A stretch of 31,365 nt of DNA. It comes from Magnetococcales bacterium. GTDB lineage: Bacteria; Pseudomonadota; Magnetococcia; Magnetococcales; DC0425bin3. A model generated the notes under the pieces. The model was not told the origin of the DNA. It was given only the letters and a program-made list of their open reading frames with translations, and searched no databases. Numbering within the stretch: position 1 is the stretch's first letter; each line of letters starts with the position of its first letter. Below, piece after piece: positions 25,365 to 31,365 of the stretch. The DNA is taken from assembly GCA_015229045.1 (NCBI GenBank), contig JADGCJ010000029.1, positions 1 through 31,365 on the forward strand, read 5' to 3'. A program made the position numbers and the translations under genes.

Positions 25365-27215
25365 TCAAGGCAGCGTCATCATGGCCTCTTTGGTCACGAC
25401 AAAGCTGTCGTTATCGCTCTTGGGCACCAGGGTTCCGGTGTTGAAGCGTACATCGAGCAGGGCTTTGGCGAGAGTGTTTTTGGTATCCACGTTTCTGGTG
25501 AGTGCCAGTTTCAATTTTTCTTCAAGGGTCAGCAGATCGACCAGAGCCGAGAGGTTGAGCTGCTCTCTTTGGTTGTTGTACTTCTCCAGCGAACCTTCGA
25601 CGCTGGGCCAATAATTTCTGATCGACTGTTTGGACAGCTCCACGCTGGGGATCGCATGTTTGAGAGAGTTCAGACTGTTGCGTACACTCAACAAAACGGT
25701 CCTGTGACTCTCGGCCAGCAACATGGAGTCACGCATGTGGGCCATGTTGCGCTGGGTGACGACACCCTTGGCAGCATCGTTGCCAAAAGGGTACTCAAAC
25801 AGCATGATCACTGCCCAGTTGGGATAGGTCAGATTGTCTGAAAACCCCCTGATGGCATGGCCAGCGGATGATCCATCGACATCCCCGCCCATGACGCCAG
25901 CCGTGGCATCGAGAACCAGATTGGGCAGGAGATCCTTGTTGGCTTTCGTCAACAGGGTATTGGACTGTTCCTCGGTCAGTTTGGCCGCCCGGAGATCAGA
26001 GCGCTCCTTGAGCGCCAACTCCACCAGACGCTTGCCAAAGGTATCGTCGAGCAGATCCGCTGTCAGGTTTGTCGGATAGTCATCGCCGGGATACCCCTTG
26101 GTATTCAGTTCATCCACGGAGATGCCCAATGCCTGCGCAAGATTGGTCTTGGCCGTGTAAACGGCTGCCTTCCCCTCTTCCAGATCCTGGGCCTCTCCCG
26201 CCAGACGGGCCGACAAGGTATTGACCTCATCCACGCCCTGGCCGCTCTCCTTTCCTCCCTTGTCTCCCTTTCCTTTCGGAGTCACTCTGCTTTTGGCCGA
26301 TTCAGACCACTTGTTGACCAGTTTCTCGGAAACACGGAGGATATCCTGCTTCTCCATGGCCCCTTTGTAGTCCCAGTAGGCTTTGGCCACGGCAAGAACG
26401 CGGCTGGACACCGTGTGTTGGAACGTCTCTTTTTTGGACATGTAACCCAGTTTCTTGTCTTTTTCATCCACCGTCCATTGGTAGGCGTCCGGGCCACTGT
26501 TTCTGAGAAGGGGAACCCGCACGTTGAACTGGATCGTGCCAAGACTGGTTGGATTGTAACCATTGGAGGCGGCGGAGACATAGTTGACCGGGTCCGTCCG
26601 ATCGAGAATGCCTTGAATCTGGGTAAATACGCCCATCCGGAAAAATTGCTTAAGGGAAGTGGTCACCGTCATGCGCTGGGTATTCTGTTCCATGGCAACG
26701 GCGCTCAGCTGCCTGATCCCGGAAGCCAATTCCTTAAGATCACTCAGGTTCTTCATATCCATGGCCGTAAAGGTACCGTTGCCTTTTTCCGCATTGGCTT
26801 CCTGCTTGCTCAAGGCATTGATCAAGGCGGGTGCCGATCCACCTGGCAGGGCGGCCTCTTGTTCCCTCAGTTTTTGCAATTCGACGCCGATCCAGGGCGC
26901 AGCCGGCTGAATGGTCTGGCTGGTATTGGCGTTGACGTTGAGGGTAGGATTGAACGCCCCGCTCTTTTCCTGATACTCACCCGCAGCGACTTCCCGCAAA
27001 CCCTTGGCCATGATGATGTCAACGCTGTTCTCATTTTCAAGAGCCATTTTGACGGCATCGACGATGCTCAAGGAACCATACTTCTCTTCCGGAGCCGGCG
27101 TCAGCGTCTTGAGTATTTCTTGCTGAAGATATCCCCGTTCGGCAGCCACGGCAGACCCCATGCCCAGGAGTGAAACCACAGACAACAACGAGGGGACGAC
27201 ACATGAAAATTTCAT
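25365..27215 (-). CDS. TolC-family outer-membrane efflux protein
   Basis: A 616-residue precursor with a Sec signal peptide (MKFSCVVPSLLSVVSLLGMG, cleavage after AVAA). Two TolC-type repeats are visible: VDAVKMALENENSVDIIMAKG near the mature N-terminus with GAFNPTLNVNANTSQT, and the later AKANKDLLPNLVLDAT-like stretch with YPNWAVIMLFEYPFGN. Long helices rich in Ala, Glu and Lys form the periplasmic barrel. It is longer than Escherichia coli TolC, with charged insertions around the middle (KGKGDKGGKESG). It could serve as the outer-membrane exit for the exported peptide, but no membrane-fusion protein is in the window. ATG 27215 gives the best signal peptide. ATG 27227 is possible. Confidence 0.85.
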   Translation of the reverse strand: MKFSCVVPSLLSVVSLLGMGSAVAAERGYLQQEILKTLTPAPEEKYGSLSIVDAVKMALENENSVDIIMAKGLREVAAGEYQEKSGAFNPTLNVNANTSQTIQPAAPWIGVELQKLREQEAALPGGSAPALINALSKQEANAEKGNGTFTAMDMKNLSDLKELASGIRQLSAVAMEQNTQRMTVTTSLKQFFRMGVFTQIQGILDRTDPVNYVSAASNGYNPTSLGTIQFNVRVPLLRNSGPDAYQWTVDEKDKKLGYMSKKETFQHTVSSRVLAVAKAYWDYKGAMEKQDILRVSEKLVNKWSESAKSRVTPKGKGDKGGKESGQGVDEVNTLSARLAGEAQDLEEGKAAVYTAKTNLAQALGISVDELNTKGYPGDDYPTNLTADLLDDTFGKRLVELALKERSDLRAAKLTEEQSNTLLTKANKDLLPNLVLDATAGVMGGDVDGSSAGHAIRGFSDNLTYPNWAVIMLFEYPFGNDAAKGVVTQRNMAHMRDSMLLAESHRTVLLSVRNSLNSLKHAIPSVELSKQSIRNYWPSVEGSLEKYNNQREQLNLSALVDLLTLEEKLKLALTRNVDTKNTLAKALLDVRFNTGTLVPKSDNDSFVVTKEAMMTLP

Positions 27216-27814
27216 CGTTTGTCTCATTCGGAACGAGTGAACATGATGCCCAACGGGCAAACAAACAACACTTTCTCATCCATAAAAATTATCTTATGAC
27301 CTTCCCGTACGCGCTGACTATAGGCGACATGTTCACGGAAATCAATTTTTCACATGAACACCTTCACCTCATCGATGGAACGACGGGCGGCGGGCGATAA
27401 AAAACCGCAAATCGCCGAAACATGCTCAATCTTGCTATCGACAAACACGACAGCCGCGCACAAGCGCCGCATGGGCGGGGAAAGCCCCCTCTCTCCGACC
27501 ACGAGAGTCACCACGCAATCTCCACGGCGAGACGCAGGAGCACGACCGCAGGCTGGCAGACTTCAAACCAGACATTCAACGGATTGATTTTGATCAGAAG
27601 GCAGGAAGAACAATAGAGGGCGAGGGCCAAAAAAGAGCGCGCTCCGATCGACGGAGACGAAGGCAAAAACGCGGGGGTATGGGGGATGCACCCCATACCC
27701 CGCAGTCAACTCCACGACAAACCCAGACTGAAGTGCCATCCAACAAAACCCACCCCCGCGCAACAATCCCCGGTTGCCGAGGCAAGAAGTGGATGACAAC
27801 CCCAGCGAACAGAA
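27216..27814. other. Gene-free stretch, mostly unexplained
   Basis: These 599 nt lie between the TolC-like start and the DUF697-like stop. The only clear structure is the palindrome at 27674-27701. Short open frames on both strands lack ribosome binding sites and recognisable products. The AT-rich part near 27270-27310 probably contains the TolC-gene promoter. Confidence 0.5.
27674..27701. repeat. Perfect 11-bp inverted repeat
   Basis: GGGGTATGGGG (27674-27684) and CCCCATACCCC (27691-27701) flank a GATGCA loop. There is no T-tract on either side, so it is not a classical terminator. It sits 114 nt beyond the stop of the DUF697-like gene. It may be a second REP-like element or a transcript-end stabiliser. 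Confidence 0.75.
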
Positions 27815-28483
27815 TCAGGCTGCAACCGCTCCCTTTTCGCCGGACGCCATTTGCTTGCCTTTTTCAAACTCTTGGGCAAAGTACTGTTTGACCTTTTCCG
27901 GATCAAAGTTGAGGAAGGTACCGCCAGACTCAAAATGCTGGATGAACACCTTGCCCACGGCATAGGTCGTTGCCGCACCCAGGATGGAGGTGCTGACGAT
28001 ACCGGCGGCAGTTCCCAGCGTGGGAATGGTCTTCAACGAGCTGGCGATACCCAGGCCGGCCGTCGAAGGCAGCGCGCCGCCCAGCAGGGTGCTGAGGGCG
28101 GTCTTGCCAATATCCTTGGTAAACTTGACACCATAAATTTTGCACAGGGAATGCAACATCTTCATCTGCACCCCGGTCAGAAGCACCATGTCCACATAGG
28201 GGAATGGCAACAGTCCGACAGCCCCGCCGCCTTTCATGTAGTTCTTCAGGGTTGCATTGGCGCGTTGAAGGTTGGTTTTGTGTTCCTCTTTGGCCGGCTG
28301 TGCGGCTTCCTGCTGGGTAGTTTCCTTCGCATTGCTCGTCATTGCCACGACCTCACTGCCTTTTGGATTGATTTGATTGTTTTTCGGGGGTGTGCCGGTT
28401 CGGTTGAACCTGCCTTTATGTTCGTCTCTCATCGTCGTTGGTGCTGTTTGCTGACCGTTGGATTCCTTCTCATTGCCAATCAT
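27815..28483 (-). CDS. DUF697-like membrane-associated protein
   Basis: A 222-residue protein. The first ~75 residues are polar and low in complexity. The rest has the DUF697/YcjF-like pattern: GLLPFPYVDMVLLTGVQMKM, then KIYGVKFTKDIGKTALSTLL, a Gly/Ala/Thr-rich hydrophobic region, and TTYAVGKVFIQHFESGG. This C-terminal part probably inserts in or lies on the inner membrane. Members are often linked to small GTPases, but none is present here. ATG 28483 has GGAG 7 nt upstream. The function is unknown. Confidence 0.65.
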   Translation of the reverse strand: MIGNEKESNGQQTAPTTMRDEHKGRFNRTGTPPKNNQINPKGSEVVAMTSNAKETTQQEAAQPAKEEHKTNLQRANATLKNYMKGGGAVGLLPFPYVDMVLLTGVQMKMLHSLCKIYGVKFTKDIGKTALSTLLGGALPSTAGLGIASSLKTIPTLGTAAGIVSTSILGAATTYAVGKVFIQHFESGGTFLNFDPEKVKQYFAQEFEKGKQMASGEKGAVAA

Positions 28484-28590
28484 GACAAATCTCCATCCTT
28501 GGTTGAGACAGGGCCAACTCTCTGGTCATTGGACACTCTGTCAAAATAAGGTTATCTACCATAAACGCAATTGCCCAGGTACACCCCCAA

Positions 28591-28686
28591 GAAAGGCCTG
28601 GATACGAAAGCCTTTGTCAGGGCTTCGCCCCGAACCCCACCAGGACTCTGTCCTGGACCTGTCCGGCCGCCAGCCCCCTGGACCCC
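28591..28686 (+). repeat. Dispersed hairpin-rich repeat, right-hand copy
   Basis: It contains GAAAGCCTTTGTCAGGGC, a GGGC-TTC-GCCC hairpin, CCAGGACTCTGTCCTGG (28640-28656) and CCAGCCCCCTGGACCCC at the end. Its first ~55 nt match the left-edge copy (1-60, inverted) and its last ~60 nt match 190-253. The rest of the gene-free interval 28484-28961 shows no gene, RNA or terminator that I can support. Confidence 0.75.
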
Positions 28687-28961
28687 AATGCCAAAAAGCG
28701 ATCATGGCCCCGGGTGTGTCAATTTCAAACGCGATTGCCCTGCCATCTGGGCAGTTACCCATAAACAAACAAAAACGGACTTAATCAGCAATCCTCATGC
28801 CAACTACAAAAACCGCCCCACCACCAACCGACCCCTACCCCTGTCACCCTACCAAACAACAACCAAAAGATCCACGACGTTTTCGTCCCTGGAAACATTT
28901 TTTTACCGGATACCCGCTTTTCAGGGGGTTCGGCTTTGCGTACGGGGTCTCTTGCCCCCAT

Positions 28962-31365
28962 TCACGCCAGTTCCTCCAGCAAGGCATCCAGATCGTCCTG
29001 GTTCAAACGTGCCTCGGGAAAATCGGTGGGGGTGAAACCACCCACATCCGGGGCGAGACAGTGTTCGATCAACTGCTGCAAGGCGATCAAGAAATGGCGG
29101 GCAAGCCGCTCAACTGTTTCCCGCCGGTGCAAGGCGGTGCTGTAGGTCCACTCCCACTGCATTCTGCCCTGGGTGACAAAGCCATTGATTTCCACAATGT
29201 GCGAGCGAGGCGCCTCCGGAGCGATGGCTGTCCCGGTTGCTTCCGAGGCCAGGGCAAAGAGGTGCGATCCCCCCAGCATGGGGTCATATTGACCAAAGTA
29301 GTTGAAACTGACCTCAGCCTCGGGAGCAGTGATCAACGGCATGCGAGTGGCCGGGTCACACAGGACATGGCGCAGCAGACCGTAACCCATACCGTGCCGG
29401 GGAATGGCGCGCATGCTCTCCTTGATGCGCTTGATGGCCTGGCCCGGCCACCCGTCAGCCGCTCCCGGATCCAGGTAAACGGGAAACAGGGAGGTGAACC
29501 ATCCTACCGTGCGCGTCACATCCACAGGGTCGGACAGCGCTTCGCGTCCATGGCCTTCGAGATCCACCAGGATCGGTTTGCCCTCCGGGGAGCCTTGGCT
29601 CAAGGCACGGGCCAGGGCGGTCAGCAGGAGGTCGTTGATATGGGTGTTGTAGGCACCGGGGGCCTCGCGCAGGAGGGCCGTGGTCTGTTTCTCATCCAGG
29701 GAGAGCCGGATTCGGGCGGCTGAGGCCACCGTATTGCCGACAAGGTTCTCCGGCCAATCGAGAGGCAAAGAGGCACGCGGTTTGGACAACTCGCCCTGCC
29801 AATAGGGTATCTCTGCAACCAGCAGGTCGGCCTGCGAGCTGGCGGTGATACTCCTGGCCCACTGCTGAAACGACGTGGTCTTGGCAGGAAAGACGATCGC
29901 TTCGCCCCGGCTGGCTTGTGCGTAGCCTCTCTCCAGATCCTCGAACAGGATGCGCCAGGAGACCCCATCGACGACCAGATGGTGGATGACAAACAGCAGT
30001 CGTCCTGGTTGACGCGCCGGTCCCTTGAAATAGACCACCCGCAGGAGCGGTCCCCGCGTCAGATCGAGGCTGGCCTGCCTCTCTTCGGCCCGGGCGGCCA
30101 CGACTTCCAACCACTGCTCTGGCGCCAACGCGGAGAGATCCTCCACCTCAAAGGGAAGCGTGCCATCCGGAACGACCATCTCCTGTCGCCAGCCAGTCGG
30201 ATGGTCCACCGAGACCTCTTGCCGATAAAAACGCAGACGCAATGCATCATGCCATTCGATCATCCGGCGCAAACTCTTCTCCACCCACGCAGGTTGCAGA
30301 TCGGGCGGTGTCACCAGGAGATGGGCCTGGTTGAAATGGTGGGGAGCAACCGTGTTGCGAGCGAGAAACCAACTCTGGATGGCGGTCAAGGGCAGTGGAC
30401 CTGTCACGATACCCTGATCGGCCAACACCACCGCAGCGTGTTCCGCCACCAGGGCCAGCTCGGCGATGGTCTGCTGCTGAAACATCTGCTTGAGGGTCAG
30501 CACCAGGCCGGATTGTCTGGCACGGGCGACAATTTGAATGCTGAGGATGGAGTCGCCGCCCAGGTCGAAGAAGTTGTCATGAATCCCCACCGTGTCCAGA
30601 CCAAGCACCTCCCGCCACAGCTCGACCAGAATCCGCTCCACCGGGGTGGTAGGGGCGGCCAGTTGCGTCTCCAGACCCGTGCGTGAGCGTTCGGGGTCGG
30701 GCAGGGCCTTGCGGTCCAGCTTGCCGTTGGTGGTGAGCGGCAAACCCTGGGGCATAAGGACAAACAGGGCCGGAATCATGTACTCCGGCACCCTCATCTT
30801 GAGGTAGGAGCGCAGCTCGCCCACACCGGGCCCCGGCTCCGTCCCGGGGACCACATAGGCGACCAGATGGCGATTGTCGTTGGCGTCGGCGCGCACCAGG
30901 ACCACCGACTCCAGAATGTGTTCATGCTGGTTGAGGGCGTTTTCTATCTCGCCCAGTTCGATGCGAAAACCGCGCACCTTGACCTGATGATCGCGGCGCC
31001 CGAGAAAATCGATGCTGCCATCGGGGCGAAAACGGGCCAGATCGCCGGTTTTATACATGCGGCACGGGCGACTGGTCGTCCCGGTCCTGAAGGGGTTGGC
31101 AATAAACTTCTCGGCGGTCAGCTCCGGCCGGTTGAGATAGCAGCGGGCCAGACCATCACCGCTCAGATGCAGCTCGCCCACCACCCCCACCGGCACCGGC
31201 TCCAGATGGCGGTCGAGAATATAGGCCTGGGTATTGGCAAGCGGACGACCGATGGAGGGGGCACCCAGCAGGTCACGGGGAATGCGCGCACAGGTCGAAT
31301 AGGTGGTGTCCTCGGACGGACCGTAGAGATTGTCAAAATGCAGCACCGACGGGTTGCGATAGATG
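28962..31365 (-). CDS. Nonribosomal peptide synthetase, 3' part (A-T-E), cut by the window edge
   Basis: About 800 C-terminal residues are present and the frame is open to the window end. In protein order: the second half of an adenylation domain (NLYGPSEDTTYST, YKTGDLARF, RRDHQVKVRGFRIELGE, TNGKLDRKAL); a carrier domain (DLGGDSILS, Ser codon at 30549-30551); an epimerisation domain (HHLVVDGVSWR at about 29957-29993, SFNYFGQYD); and the tail FTPTDFPEARLNQDDLDALL. Selectivity positions 322, 330 and 331 are Leu, Thr and Tyr and the A10 Lys is present, compatible with the alanine code DLYNNALTYK, but only four of ten are seen. It ends in an epimerase with an intact tail, so it should hand a D-residue to a condensation domain on another protein. 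The C1 domain of the central NRPS is a candidate. Confidence 0.93.
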   Translation of the reverse strand, partial: IYRNPSVLHFDNLYGPSEDTTYSTCARIPRDLLGAPSIGRPLANTQAYILDRHLEPVPVGVVGELHLSGDGLARCYLNRPELTAEKFIANPFRTGTTSRPCRMYKTGDLARFRPDGSIDFLGRRDHQVKVRGFRIELGEIENALNQHEHILESVVLVRADANDNRHLVAYVVPGTEPGPGVGELRSYLKMRVPEYMIPALFVLMPQGLPLTTNGKLDRKALPDPERSRTGLETQLAAPTTPVERILVELWREVLGLDTVGIHDNFFDLGGDSILSIQIVARARQSGLVLTLKQMFQQQTIAELALVAEHAAVVLADQGIVTGPLPLTAIQSWFLARNTVAPHHFNQAHLLVTPPDLQPAWVEKSLRRMIEWHDALRLRFYRQEVSVDHPTGWRQEMVVPDGTLPFEVEDLSALAPEQWLEVVAARAEERQASLDLTRGPLLRVVYFKGPARQPGRLLFVIHHLVVDGVSWRILFEDLERGYAQASRGEAIVFPAKTTSFQQWARSITASSQADLLVAEIPYWQGELSKPRASLPLDWPENLVGNTVASAARIRLSLDEKQTTALLREAPGAYNTHINDLLLTALARALSQGSPEGKPILVDLEGHGREALSDPVDVTRTVGWFTSLFPVYLDPGAADGWPGQAIKRIKESMRAIPRHGMGYGLLRHVLCDPATRMPLITAPEAEVSFNYFGQYDPMLGGSHLFALASEATGTAIAPEAPRSHIVEINGFVTQGRMQWEWTYSTALHRRETVERLARHFLIALQQLIEHCLAPDVGGFTPTDFPEARLNQDDLDALLEELA

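Noticed and set aside
27354..27799. Several 60-80 codon frames between the TolC-like and DUF697-like genes
   Set aside because: They overlap on both strands, lack ribosome binding sites and include the palindrome. None looks like a protein.

Overview
This is a GC-rich bacterial window (about 60% by eye) carrying most of a nonribosomal peptide (NRP) biosynthetic locus. A short hairpin-rich repeat family recurs in it, with cores such as GGGGCTTCGCCCC and CCAGGACTCTGTCCTGG. It is present at the left edge, upstream of the first gene, inside the NRPS, just after the NRPS and near the right end. From general knowledge I associate such repeats, which can translate into GASPQTP...GLRPKP-like peptides, with Magnetococcales-type Pseudomonadota. 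The TolC-type outer-membrane protein and lipoprotein signal support a Gram-negative host. The order-level assignment is a tentative inference.

Left (1-6136): repeat DNA, a P-type-ATPase-like protein with several catalytic motifs altered (374-2524), then a minus-strand operon of four genes. These match the FkbI-FkbH-FkbK-FkbJ set that makes hydroxymalonyl-ACP (the zwittermicin / methoxymalonyl-ACP type of extender unit). No FkbG-type O-methyltransferase is recognisable and no polyketide synthase lies in the window.

Centre (6375-20286): a divergent plus-strand operon of a SAM methyltransferase, a 2757-residue NRPS, a CrtI-like FAD oxidoreductase, a SyrD-type cyclic-peptide ABC exporter, a type II thioesterase and an Sfp-type phosphopantetheinyl transferase. 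The last three are joined by GTGA stop/start overlaps. The NRPS reads C-FkbH-T-C-A-T-E: a complete glyceryl-transferase (FkbH) domain sits where an adenylation domain would be in module 1. This predicts a glycerate-derived unit inside the chain, followed by an aromatic amino acid (selectivity code DASTIAAVCK) that is epimerised to D. The adenylation domain carries an in-frame copy of the repeat family.

Right (20297-31365): an orphan Leu/Ile/Val-type binding lipoprotein, an SPFH/prohibitin protein overlapping an FkbM-type methyltransferase, a 59-residue membrane protein, a sulfotransferase, a TolC-like outer-membrane protein and a DUF697-like protein. It ends with the 3' part of a second NRPS (A-T-E, minus strand, running off the window) whose three visible selectivity positions suit alanine.

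Together the genes suggest a D-residue-containing peptide or depsipeptide with a glycerate-derived unit, possibly methylated, oxidised or sulfated, and exported by the SyrD-like transporter, perhaps with TolC. Both NRPSs end in epimerisation domains and neither has a release domain, so the assembly line must continue outside the window.
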